Shown here: piece after piece, positions 10,863-23,100 of the stretch
Position numbering within the stretch: position 1 is the stretch's first letter
Layout: each line of letters starts with the position of its first letter
Origin: Pyropia haitanensis
Taxonomy: Eukaryota > Rhodophyta > Bangiophyceae > Bangiales > Bangiaceae
Reading direction: 5' to 3'
DNA length: 64,000 nucleotides
Assembly (NCBI GenBank): GCA_008729055.1
Contig: SDUX01000004.1
Location: forward strand, 5,224,559-5,288,558
Notes under the pieces: model-generated
What the model saw: the letters and a program-made list of their open reading frames with translations, nothing else
Told to the model about the DNA's origin: nothing
Databases searched by the model: none
Program-made: the position numbers and the translations under genes

Positions 10863-11971
10863 GGTCGGGGGGTGCCCCGTCCGCGACGGAGGGGAGGGTC
10901 AACAACGTCCCGCCGTTGAGGAAGAGAGTGCACGGTATGGAGGTGGCCGGGACCACCTGATCGCCGATCGAGGGACCGTGACCGCGCGCCGACGCAGTCG
11001 CGCCGTCGTCGGCGCGGCGCGTCGGGAGCGGGGCGGCCGCTGATCGCCGACGCTCGGCTCGGCGCAGTCGGCACGTGCCACGTGCGGCTTGTCGGATGCA
11101 CGGGGAAAAGCAATGACGCAACTATGAAATATGGGTTTCTGTCGCAAGAGCGTATGGCCATGTCCCGCAACGAAAGGAGCGCCTTTTCGTTCAAGAGATG
11201 ACAGTCCAGGCGGTTTGGCCACGCGCATCAGTGTTCCCATTGGCTGGATCACATGTTCTGCGCCCGCCATTGGCTGTGGACGGGTGCCCTCTGCCGCCGG
11301 CAATAGACGACAATCTCGCAGCTGGGAGACCCCACCGGATTCACCCCCTGCGCGGCCAACCCCCAGACGGACGACAGCCAAACCGGCTGCCCGTTGGAAA
11401 GCGCGTCAGGGCGCAACGGCCAGGCCGCCGCGCGACCAAGAACCATGGGTTGGCGGCCAGCCGGTGGGGGGGGTGGGGGGTGAGGGGGGGGGCCACGCCC
11501 GCCGCCCCGCCGCGCTCCCGTCGTCGGCCGCCCGCGCCGGCGGTGGCGGCGGCCAACCAGCCGGCCGCGCCGCCGGCGGGCGCGACCGCCGCTGCCGGGG
11601 GCGGTGTGCCCAACCGCTCGGCCTGGCCGCCACCGTCATCGACGGGGCTGCTCTCTCCTCCTTGCCGCCGCCGACGCCGCCCACCTGGAACCCGGTCCAT
11701 CCTTGCTCCGCCGCCCCTGCCTTGGTCGCGCGCCTCCCCTCGCCCCTCCGTTGCCCCTGCCTCGCCCGCTCGCCCGCCCGCCTGCCCGCCTGCCCGGCCG
11801 CCCTCTGACCCAGCCGCCGCACTTCGCCCCCCGTCATCCCCTGCTCATCCCCCGCCGCCCACGCCGGTGCCAGCCCTTACGGGTCATTCCCCCCCCCCCC
11901 CCCCCCCCCCGCCAGCTCGGCGACAACGGCGGCCGCTGTCGCCGCCGCCACCGCTGCCGCCCCTTTCCGTC
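10863..11971. promoter_or_regulatory. divergent upstream region of uL15m and the SDE3-like helicase
   Basis: About 1.1 kb between divergent genes. Two ATTGGCTG octamers (CCAAT boxes read on the minus strand) lie 30 bases apart at 11239 and 11269, roughly 380-410 bases upstream of the uL15m ATG, with an AT-richer island around 11,095-11,300. A poly-C run of 22 occupies 11889-11910, just before the presumed helicase start. Long open frames here are compositional and show no domain. Confidence 0.4.
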
Positions 11972-12339
11972 ATGGTGCCCCGCGGCGCCCGCCGCCCACC
12001 CCCCCCCCTCACCTGGCGTCGCCCTACCCGTCTGGCCCCCTCTCCCCCTCCCCCGTCCAGCCGCCCCCCCCCCCGATGTCGCTCCTCCCTGGCTTTCCCC
12101 CCTCCCCCTTCCTCGCCGCCGCCCCCCCCACCCGTCGGCCTTCCCCGTCCACCCCGGACGCGTCCCCGGTTTCCCCTCGCCGTTCTTCCTCGCCGTCTTG
12201 CCGCCCCCGACGGCGGCGCTGCCGCCCGCCGCCGCCGCCGCCGCCGCCACCCTCTCCCCGGCTGCTGGGGTGGCCGACCCGGCCTGGTGGGCCGCCGCGC
12301 TCGCCGCCGCCGCCGACGGCGCCGACGCGGCCAGCGTCG

Positions 12340-12381
<42 letters not shown>

Positions 12382-13360
12382 TGTGGACACGCCGCCTGTC
12401 GGCGGTACTGACCGCGCCGCCGCCACGCGGCGCGCCCCGCTGGGCGCACGACCACCGCGGGGGCGCGGTCGGGGGCGCGACGGGCGGCGGCGGCTGGGGC
12501 GGTGGGTGGCGGCCCGCCCTGGCGGTGTTGTCGCTGGACTTTGGCGTCGTTGGCGGGGGTGGGTGGGGTGCCGCGGCGGGCTCGGGCGGCGCCAACCCAC
12601 CGCCGCCGTCGCCGCCAGCGGTTGGGGGCAAGGCCGCCGCCGGCGGCGGCACGGCGACCCGCGCGGCGGCGCTGGTCAACCCCGCCGCGGCGCCCGCGCG
12701 GCTGCGGCGGCTGGTGGTGCGCCCGCCGGGCGCGCCCTTCTTTGTCGCCGACGCGGCGCGCCTCGCGGGCGCGGCGGTCCCGCCGGGGGGGGCGCTCGCC
12801 CTGACGGTGGGGGTGGATGGCGCCGCGGCGGCGGCGGCGGTGGCGGGGGGTGGGCGGGTGGCGGCGGCGGTGGGGGCGGCGGCGGCGTGCCGCCGGTGGG
12901 CGGTGCCGCCGCGCCGCCGGTGGTCGTTGCGTGGGTGGTGGCGGAGCTCGAGACGCCCCTCCCCGGCGGCGGCCTCACCCACTGGGCCACCACCGCCGTG
13001 GCCGTCGCGACCGAGGTGCGCGCCCGCGTGCGCGGCGCCGTGCCGCCGCCGCCGCCGCCGGCAGCGGCGGCAGCGGCGCGCGGCGCGGCGCGCGGCGTCG
13101 ACGGCGGCGGCGGCGGCCTCGCCGCGACCGCCCCGCCGTTTACGCCGTCTGCGTTTGCCGCGTGCTTTGCGCCCGCCGCCGCGGCGGCGGCGGTGCTCGC
13201 CACGCCCGCCGCCGACGTTGCCGCCGCGCACGTGCCGGCGGGGTGGCGGCGGGTGGCCCGGGGGGGGGGGTGCCGCCGCTGCGGCCGCGGCTGCCGTCCC
13301 GGGCGGAGCGGCTGGCCGCTGCCGACGCCGCTGCCGGCGCGGCTTTGGCGGCGGCGGCGA

Positions 13361-13391
<31 letters not shown>

Positions 13392-13576
13392 AGCGGCGGC
13401 GGTGGGGGGAGGGGACAGCGGTGCGCGCGCTGACGCCGCCGCCGCGCGGGTGCCCGCCCCGCTCGCGGCGTACCGCGCGCGCCTTGGTCTGGCGCTGTGC
13501 CTGGAAGCCGAGCAGATGGCCGCCGACATTACGCGGTACGACGTGTGTGGGGCGCCGCTGGCGGTGGTGCGCGCCC

Positions 13577-13629
<53 letters not shown>

Positions 13630-13896
13630 CACCTGCTGCGCCGCCCCCCGCCGGTGGTGTCCATGGTGCTCCACGGCCTCGCCGACGCGCGGCCAGCGCT
13701 CGTCCTCCACGACCCGGTGCGGCTGCGGCCGACGGCGCCGGACCTGTTCGCGGCCGTCGAGGTGGTGGGGCGCGTCGTTGCGCTCGACCCGGCGGGGGTG
13801 GTCTACATTGAGCTGCCGCCTGCCGTGTGGGGGGTGCCCGCCCTCGCCGCCGCCATCGCCGCGTCGACGCCGGCAGACCCCACCGCTGCCGCAGGT

Positions 13897-13931
<35 letters not shown>

Positions 13932-14440
13932 TGCGGATGTCGCGCCGCCGCCCCGGCCGCCGCCGCCCTTTCGCTGCCACGTGCGGTTCGTGCTGGGCGC
14001 GCACCTCGACGCCATCGACGCGATGCACGTGGCGGTGGCGGGCGTGCCGGCGGGGCTGTGGCGGCGGCTGGAGCCGGCGGCGGTGGACGTGGCGGCGGCG
14101 GACGCGGACGCGGACGCGGGCGCCGAGCGGCCGTTGCTGGCGGGGAAGCGGAAAGGGAAGGGCGGTGGCGGCGGCGGTGGCGGCGGGAAGGGGGCGGCGG
14201 GCGGGGACCCCCGCGGCTGGGACGCCGCGGCGGTTGGCCGCGCGCTGGGCGGCGCGCCTGGCGAGGCGACCGCGCTCGCGCGGCTGCGCGTGGCCGTCCC
14301 GGGCGCGGCGGCCATCCTGGGCGGCCTCAACGCCGCGCAGCGGCGCGCCGTCTACCTCGCGGTGGGGGTGGTGTGGAGCCGCCCGGATGGCCTTGTCGCG
14401 GGCCTCCGCGACCGCGGCGGCAGCCGCGGCGGCGGTGGCC

Positions 14441-14492
<52 letters not shown>

Positions 14493-16381
14493 GGGGGGCA
14501 CCCTCCGCCGCCCTGGCGGCGGCGGCGCCACACCGCCTGCGATTTGTGTGTGTGGCCCGCCCGGCACGGGCAAGACGCTCACCCTCACCGCGGCGATTAC
14601 GCTCGCGGCGGCCGCCCACCCCGGCGTGCGGATCCTCGCGACGGCGCCGAGCCAGCCCGCCGCGGACGTGCTCGTCGAGCGCCTCGGCGCGGCGGTTGAC
14701 GCGGCCGGGCTCGGCAGCACGGTGCGGGTGGTGCGGCTCAACCCGCCGGCGCGGCCGGTGGCCGACGCGCGGCCGGGCACGCTCCGCTACGTGACGCTGT
14801 CGGGGGGCGGCGTCTTTGACCTTCCCCGGCCGGCGTACCTTGCCGCCGCCACCGTCGTTGTGGCCACGTGTGCGGGCGCGGCCGCGCTGGCCGGCCTCCT
14901 CCCCGCCAACCACTTTTGGGGCGGCGTCTATATCGACGAGGCGGCGCAGGCGCTCGAGCCGGAAGCGCTCATCCCGGTGACGGCGTTTGCGGTGGGCGCG
15001 CCGGTGGTGCTGGTCGGGGACCCGGCGCAGCTCAACGCGGACGTGCGGAGCGGGCGGGCGGCGGCGCTGGGCCTGGCCACCTCCCTCATGGAGCGGATTG
15101 TCGCGCGCCGCGACGCGGGCGGGGCGGGGGGCGGCGAGGCCGGCGCACAGGGGAGGAAGGGTGGCGCCGGCGGGCGCCCGCCGGACGTCCCTGGCGGCGC
15201 CACTGTCGGCGATGCCGCCCTGACCGACGCCGCTGCCGCCAACGGCGGCGACGACAGCGACAGTGGCAGTGACGGGGCGCTCTTCCCCCTCCCCCCCCCC
15301 CCCGCGACCACCCCTTCACCGTCCCGCTGCGCATCAACTACCGCGCGCGGCACCCCGCGCTGCTCACCCTCCCGTCGCGCCTCTTTTACGGCGGCCGCCT
15401 CCTCCCCGCCCCCGCCGTCCTTGCGGCCGCGGCGGCGGGCGTGCCGTGCCCGCCGCTCCCGGCGCTCGCGCCCGACCTCTTCCCGTCGGGCTCGCCGCTG
15501 CTGTTTGTGGGCGTGGCCGGCGCGGAGGAGCGCGAGTCGGAGCGCTCCCCGGCGGTGCGCAACGCGGCCGAGGCGGACCGCGTCGCGGACATTTGTGCGC
15601 GGCTGGTGTGGGGTGGCGGCGACGCGGCGGCGGCGGCAGCGGGTGCCCGGCGTGGCGGGAGCGCGGCGCCCGGCCGCCCCCGCCGGGTGTACCCCCCCGC
15701 CGTGGCCGCGGCCGACGCGATTGGCGTCATCGCGCCGCACCGGCTGCAGGTGCGGGCGGTGCGGGCGGTGCTGCGGGCGCGCGGCCTGGGCGGCGTCAAG
15801 GTCGGCACCGTTGCCGACTACCAGGGCCAAGAGGGGGACGTCATCCTCATCAGCACGACCGTCACGCGGGCGGCGTCGCTGGCCGCGACGGGCCGCACCG
15901 ACACGGGCGGGGATGCGCAAGGGACAGAGCGGTCGGCGGGGGAGGCGGGGGAGGCGGGGGAGGAGGCGGCGGCGGCGGGGGGGGGGCGGCGGACGGCGGG
16001 GGGGGGGGGCGCCGCCCGCGCCGGGCCCGGCGGGCCCGGCGGGCTCCCGCGCCAAGGCGTTCAACGTGGCGATCACGCGCGCGGCGGCGGGGCTGGTCGT
16101 CGTGGGCCACCCGCCGGCGCTCGCGGCGGACCCGTACTGGGGGGCCCTCCTCCGCCACTGCGTCGCGCGCGGGTGCTACACGGGCATGCCGCTGGGGGAG
16201 GGGGGGAGGGGGGGGGGAGCCGCCCCTGCACGGCGCGTCCATGGCAACGTCCGTGGCGGCGGCGGTGGGGGGAGTGGCACCGGCAGCAGTGACGGCGGCG
16301 GTGGTGGCAGTGGCGGCGAGACGGGGCCGACGCCCGTCGGCAGGGCGCGGCCAGCAGCCGCCGCCGCCGCCGCCACCGCCG

Positions 16382-16418
<37 letters not shown>

Positions 16419-16666
16419 TGCCGCCGCCACTGCCGCCGCTGCCGCGGTCGCCACCGCCGGCGCGGTCCCCCCCCCCCCACCCCCCCCCCGGGCTCCCGCC
16501 CAGCGCGTCGCCCTACGCGCTCGACGACGTGGCCGCCGAGGCGGCCTTTACGCCCGCGACGGCGGCGCTGCTCGGCGGCGGCGACGCGGACCGGCTGTGG
16601 GGGGCGGCGCTCGCCGACACGTTCCGCGATGAGGAGGAGGACCGCCCGTGGCGGGTGCTCCTCTGA
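11972..16666 (+). CDS. MOV10/SDE3-like SF1B RNA helicase, frame interrupted at homopolymers
   Basis: Helicase motifs appear in order: I GPPGTGKT (about 14553-14576), II IDEAAQA (about 14932), III VLVGDPAQL, IV LRINYRARHP (about 15330), V GTVADYQGQEGDVILIS (about 15806), VI FNVAITRAAAGLVVVGHP (about 16060). Upstream RLGLALCLEAEQMAADI matches the region preceding the helicase core of MOV10, and GCYTGMPL after motif VI matches its conserved GGYTGCP. The coding frame is 1 to about 15290, 3 from about 15304, 1 again from about 16010, and 2 from about 16490 to the TGA at 16664-16666. Each switch falls at a C or G run (13 C at 15291-15303, 12 G at 15998-16009, poly-C near 16468-16490). The N-terminal third also changes frame, so the ATG at 11972 is only a guess. 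Long poly-Gly inserts interrupt the protein. The family unwinds RNA in RNA silencing and transposon control. Confidence 0.75.
13578..13629 (+). repeat. (GGC)n trinucleotide tract coding poly-Gly
   Basis: A nearly uninterrupted GGC array within the SDE3-like helicase, upstream of motif I, giving a glycine run. A second array occupies about 14443-14498, immediately before motif I, and a GCC (alanine) array lies at about 16354-16440 after motif VI. Such tracts are prone to length change and assembly error. Confidence 0.8.
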
Positions 16667-17125
16667 CGCCGCCGCCGGTGGGGTGCCCGCGTCGAGCCGC
16701 CGGGGGGGGGAGCGGCGGCACGGCCGCGGCGGTGGCGGCGGCGGTGGCTGCTGGGGCGGGGGGGGGGAAGCCAGACGAGGGGCGGAGGGGGGGGGGGGGG
16801 GGGGGCGGCGTCTGCGCGGGCGCGGCGCCGTGTTCCCCCCCCCTGCGCGCCCACGGGCCGGCGGCGACGCGCCGTCGGGTGCACATACAAAGGAAGCTGG
16901 TGTGGGAACCAGAATAGGGAACAGCGGTGTTGCGGTCCCACGCCTCCCGACTCCAGTCGTTCGTGCTTGCAGTCTGTCTGTCTGTCTGTCCGTCTACCCT
17001 CCGACTCTCCGCCCCACGCACGGCCGCGTCAGCGCCCGTGTCCGCCCTCGTCTGCGCCGCGGCCAAGGCGCCTCCCCCCGGCCACCCCCCCCCCCACCCC
17101 CTCTCACAGCACCGCCGCCGCCCCC
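16667..17125. other. convergent spacer with a (TCTG)n microsatellite
   Basis: 460 bases between the helicase and collagen stop codons. It contains poly-G runs near 16790-16805 and four to five TCTG units at about 16973-16990. No gene is apparent. Confidence 0.5.
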
Positions 17126-20100
17126 TCACGCCGCCAGCGCCGTCCGCTCGTACGTCGACACCACCCGCGTCGGCCGGCGGTAGTAGGCCCGCCGCTCCCC
17201 CCGGCCGACCGTCGTGTACCGGTTCCGACCCGGCTGGCCGGCGACGCCGGGCGCGCCCGGCTGCCCCGCAGACCCGCCGCGGCCGCCCGCCGCGCCGGGC
17301 GTTGCCGCGTACCCGCCGGCCGGCACGGCCGGCGCCGTCGTCGGCCGCGGCGCGTAGTAGCCGCCGCCGGGGGTGGTGGCGGTGCTGCTGCTGCCGGCGG
17401 GGCCGCGCGGGCCGGCGGGCCCCGGCGGCCCCGCGGGGCCGGGGTGGCCCTTGGCGCCGGGCGGGCCGGCCATGCCCTTGACGCCGGGCGGGCCGGGGTG
17501 GCCCTTGGCGCCAGGCGCGCCGGTCATGCCCTCGGCGCCGGGCGGGCCGGGGTGGCCCTTGGCGCCAGGCGCGCCGGTCATGCCCTTGGCGCCCGGCGTG
17601 CCGGGCGGCCCAGGCGGGCCGACGGCGCCCGGCTCGCCAGACGGACCCACCGGGCCGGCGGGGCCGGTCTTGCCGTCGGCACCCGGCAGGCCGCGGGCGC
17701 CCGGCGCGCCGTCAATGCCCGGAGCGCCCGTCATGCCCTTGGCGCCCGCCTTGCCCTCAGGCCCGACCGGGCCGACGGGGCCGGTCTGGCCGTCGGCACC
17801 CACGGGGCCGACGGGGCCGACGGGGCCGACGGGGCCGGTCTTGCCATCCACACCGGGGAGGCCGCGGGCGCCCGGCGCGCCGTCAATGCCCGGAGCGCCC
17901 GTCATGCCCTTGGCGCCAGCAATGCCGTCGGCGCCCGCCTTGCCCTCCGGTCCGACCGGGCCGGTCTTGCCGTCGGCACCCACCGGTCCGACGGGGCCGG
18001 TCTTGCCGTCGGCACCCACGGGACCGACGGGGCCGACGGGGCCGACGGGGCCGGTCTTGCCATCCACACCGGGGAGGCCGCGGGCGCCCGGCGCGCCGTC
18101 AATGCCCGGAGCGCCCGTCATGCCCTTGGCGCCAGCAATGCCGTCGGCGCCCGCCTTGCCCTCCGGTCCGACCGGGCCGGTCTTGCCGTCGGCACCCACC
18201 GGTCCGACGGGGCCGGTCTTGCCGTCGGCACCCACGGGACCGACGGGGCCGACGGGGCCGACGGGGCCGGTCTTGCCATCCACACCGGGGAGGCCGCGGG
18301 CGCCCGGCGCGCCGTCAATGCCCGGAGCGCCCGTCATGCCCTTGGCGCCAGCAATGCCGTCGGCGCCCGCCTTGCCCTCCGGTCCGACCGGGCCGGTCTT
18401 GCCGTCGGCACCCACCGGTCCGACGGGGCCGGTCTTGCCGTCGGCACCCACGGGACCGACGGGGCCGACGGGGCCGGTCTTGCCATCCACACCGGGGAGG
18501 CCGCGGGCGCCCGGCGCGCCGTCAATGCCCGGAGCGCCCGTCATGCCCTTGGCGCCAGCAATGCCGTCGGCGCCCGCCTTGCCCACCGGTCCGACCGGGC
18601 CGGTCTTGCCGTCGGCACCCACCGGTCCGACGGGGCCGGTCTTGCCATCGGCACCCATGGGGCCGATGGGGCCGGCCTTGCCGTCGGCACCCGGCGCGCC
18701 GTCGGCGCCCGCCATGCCCTTGGGTCCGACAGGGCCAACCGGCCCAGCAACACCCGCCTTGCCGTCGGCACCCGCCGGGCCCGCGACACCAGGCTCGCCC
18801 TTGGCGCCAACCGCCCCGTCGGCACCAGCCTTCCCGTCCGCACCCGCCGGCCCAACGGCGCCGTCCGCACCCTTGGCGCCGTCGGCGCCCGCCATGCCCT
18901 TGGGTCCGACAGGGCCAACCGGCCCAGCAACACCCGCCTTGCCGTCGGCACCCACCGGGCCCGCGACACCAGGCTCGCCCTTGGCGCCAACCGCCCCGTC
19001 GGCACCAGCCTTCCCGTCCGCACCCGCCGGCCCAACGGCGCCGTCCGCACCCTTGGCGCCGTCGGCGCCCGCCATACCCTTGGGTCCGACAGGGCCAACC
19101 GGCCCAGCAACACCCGCCTTGCCGTCGGCACCCGCCGGGCCCGCGACACCAGGCTCGCCCTTGGCGCCAACCGCCCCGTCGGCACCAGCCTTCCCGTCCG
19201 CACCCGCCGGCCCAACGGCGCCGTCCGCACCCTTGGCGCCGTCGGCGCCCGCCATACCCTTGGGTCCGACAGGGCCAACGGCGCCGGCCTCACCCTTCGG
19301 ACCGACAGGGCCAACGGCGCCCGCCTCGCCCTTGTCGCCCTTGGCGCCGACTGGCCCAGCCACACCCGCAGGGCCGACGGCGCCGTCAGCGCCAGCCACA
19401 CCCTTCGGACCGACAGGGCCGACGGCGCCCGCCTCACCCTTGTCGCCCTTGGCGCCGTCGGCGCCCGCCATGCCCTTGGGGCCAACCGGCCCAGCATCAC
19501 CCGCCTTGCCGTCGACACCGGCGGCGCCCGTGTCGCCCTTGGGGCCCACCGCGCCGGTAGCACCCGCCGCACCGACCGGCCCCGCCACGCCAGCGGGGCC
19601 CACAGCGCCGGCAGCGCCCGTATCACCCTTGGCACCCTCAGCACCGGGAGGCCCCGCCACTCCCGCGGGGCCGACGGCACCGTCGGCGCCCGCCATGCCC
19701 TTTGCGCCAGCCGGACCAACGGCGCCCGCGTCGCCCTTGTCGCCCTTGGCGCCAGCCGGGCCGACCGCGCCCGCGTCGCCCTTGGTGCCGGCCGGGCCAA
19801 CAGCGCCGTCGGCACCCGTCTTGCCGTCAGCACCAGCCGGACCAACGGCGCCCGTGTCGCCCTTGTCGCCCTTGGCGCCGGCAGCCCCGTCAGCGCCAGC
19901 CGCGCCGGCAGGGCCCACCGCGCCCGTCGCGCCCTTGTCGCCCGTCGCGCCATCCTTCCCGGCCGCCCCCGCAGCGCCCGTCTTGCCCTCCGCACCCGCC
20001 GGGCCAACAGGCCCCGCCACACCCGCCGCACCCGCCGCGCCGGCGGCACCCGTCATGCCCTTAGGGCCGACCGCGCCGGCAGGGCCCGCCTTGCCGTCGG

Positions 20101-23100
20101 CGCCAGCCGGGCCGGCCGGCCCGGCCACGCCGGCGGGACCCACCGCCCCGGCAGCACCAGCCTCACCCTTGTCGCCCTTGGCGCCGACGGCGCCGGCAGC
20201 ACCAGCGTCGCCCTTGTCGCCCTTGGCGCCGGCCGACCCGGCCACGCCGGCGGGACCCACCGCGCCGTCGGCGCCCGCCACGCCCTTGTCGCCCTTGGCG
20301 CCCGCTGGCCCCGCCACGCCCGCGGGGCCGACGGCGCCGACGGCGCCCGTGTCGCCCTTGTCGCCCTTGTCGCCCTTGGCGCCGATGGCGCCAGCCTTGC
20401 CCTCTGCGCCTACTGGGCCGACCGGCCCAGCGACGCCCACGGGGCCGACCGCACCAACGGCGCCGGTCTCACCCTTGGGGCCCACGGCGCCATCGGCGCC
20501 GGCAGCACCAGCGTCGCCCTTGTCGCCCTTGACGCCGGCCGGCCCGGCCACGCCGGCGGGACCCACCGCGCCGTCGGCGCCCGCCACGCCCTTGTCGCCC
20601 TTGGCGCCCGCTGGCCCCGCCACGCCCGCGGGGCCGACGGCGCCCGTGTCGCCCTTGTCGCCCTTGGCGCCCGCTGGCCCCGCCATGCCCGCGGGGCCGA
20701 CGGCGCCCGTGTCGCCCTTGTCGCCCTTGGCGCCGATGGCGCCAGCCTTGCCCTCTGCGCCTACTGGGCCGACCGGCCCAGCGACGCCCGCGGGGCCGAC
20801 CGCACCAACGGCGCCGGTCTCACCCTTCGGGCCCACGGCGCCATCAGCACCCGTCGCGCCCTTGTCGCCCTTAGCGCCGGCCGGCCCCGCCACACCCGCT
20901 GCGCCCACAGCCCCATCAGCGCCCGCCTTTCCGTCGGCCCCAGCCGGGCCGACGACGCCGTCGGCGCCCTTGGCGCCGACCGCGCCCGTCATGCCCTTGG
21001 GGCCCACCGCACCATCAGCGCCCGCCTTGCCGTCGGCACCAGCCGGGCCGACGGCGCCGTCCGCGCCCTTGGCGCCCGCCCTACCTTCCGGACCCGCGCG
21101 GCCGTCGGCGCCCGCGTCGCCCTTGTCACCCTTGGCGCCGGCAGCGCCGGCAACGCCAGCCTCACCCCTGTCGCCCTTAGCGCCGGCCGGCCCCGCCACG
21201 CCCGTGGCACCCACAGCGCCGTCGGTGCCCGTCGCGCCCTTGTCGCCCTTGGCGCCAGCAGGTCCCGCCACGCCCGCGGGGCCGACGGTGCCGTCGGCGC
21301 CCTTGGCGCCAGTCGCGCCAACTGCGCCCACCTCACCCTTGTCACCCTTTGCGCCGACCGGCCCCGCAACGCCCGCGGGACCCACAGCACCGTCGGCGCC
21401 GTTGGCGCCCTTGGCACCCGTGTCGCCCTTGGCACCCGTCTTGCCGTCCGCGCCAGCAGCACCGACGGCGCCCGCCGCGCCCTTGTCGCCCTTGGCGCCG
21501 GCCGGCCCCGCCACACCCGCGGGGCCGACGCGGCCAACGTCGCCGGTGTCGCCCTTGTCACCCTTCGCGCCCGCTGGCCCGGCCACGCCCGCGGGGCCGA
21601 CACCACCAACGGCACCCGTGTCGCCCTTGGCACCGACCGGGCCCGCCACGCCCGCAGGGCCCACAGCACCGTCGGCGCCGTCGGCGCCCTTGGCACCCGT
21701 CGCGCCGTCGGCGCCCGTCTTGCCCTCCGCGCCAGCAGGGCCGACGGCGCCCTTGTCGCCCTTGGCACCGACCGGGCCCGCCACGCCCGCAGGGCCCACA
21801 GCACCGTCGGCGCCGTCGGCACCCTTGGCACCCGTCGCGCCGACGGCGCCCATCTTGCCACCCGCGCCAGCCGGGCCGACGGCACCCGCGTCGCCCTTGT
21901 CGCCCTTGGCGCCGACCGGGCCCGCCACCCCCGCGGGGCCGACGGCGCCGTCCGCGCCCTTGGCGCCAGTCGCGCCGACGGCACCGGTCTGGCCCGCTGG
22001 GCCCACCGCGCCCGTCGCGCCCTTAGCGCCAGCGGCGCCATCCTTCCCGTCCATCCCACGGGCGCCCGCCTTGCCCGCGGGACCGACCGCACCGTCGGCG
22101 CCCGTCTTGCCGTCTGCGCCAGCAGGGCCGGCGGCGCCCGTCGCGCCCTTGGCACCATCGGCGCCGACGGCGCCCTTGTCGCCCTTGTCGCCCTTGTCGC
22201 CCTTCGCACCCTGGTCGCCCTTGGCACCCTGGGCGCCCGTAGCGCCGACGGCACCCGTGTCGCCCTTGTCGCCCTTATCGCCCTTGACGCCGACGGCGCC
22301 ATCCCGCCCATCAGTGCCACGAGCACCCGCCACGCCCTTGGCGCCGGCGGCACCGGCAGCGCCCGCGTCGCCCTTCTCGCCCTTGGCGCCGGCGGCGCCC
22401 TGGTCACCCTTGTCACCCTTGGCGCCGACGGCGCCCGTGTCGCCCTTGTCGCCCTTGACGCCGACGGCGCCATCCCGCCCATCAGTGCCACGAGCACCCG
22501 CCACGCCCTTGGCGCCGGCGGCACCGGCAGCGCCCGCGTCGCCCTTCTCGCCCTTGGCGCCGGCGGCGCCCTGGTCACCCTTGTCACCCTTGGCGCCGAC
22601 GGCGCCCGTGTCGCCCTTGTCGCCCTTGACGCCGACGGCGCCATCCCGCCCATCAGTGCCACGAGCACCCGCCACGCCCTTGGCGCCGGCGGCACCGGCA
22701 GCGCCCGCGTCGCCCTTCTCGCCCTTGGCGCCGGCGGCGCCCTGGTCACCCTTGTCACCCTTGGCGCCGACGGCGCCCGTGTCGCCCTTGTCGCCCTTGA
22801 CGCCGACGGCGCCATCCCGCCCATCAGTGCCACGAGCACCCGCCACGCCCTTGGCGCCGGCGGCACCGGCAGCGCCCGCGTCGCCCTTCTCGCCCTTGGC
22901 GCCGGCGGCGCCCTGGTCACCCTTGTCACCCTTGGCGCCGACGGCGCCCGTGTCGCCCTTATCGCCCTTGGCGCCAACGGCGCCATCCCGCCCGTCCGAG
23001 CCACGAGCGCCCGCCTCGCCCCTGGCGCCGGCGGCGCCAGCCTTGCCCTCCGGACCGGCAGCGCCGCGGTCGCCCTTAACACCCTGGTCGCCCTTGGCGC

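Noticed and set aside
12676..14913. 745-codon Arg/Ala/His-rich frame on the minus strand
   Set aside because: Antisense of the SDE3-like helicase, which carries ordered helicase motifs on the plus strand.
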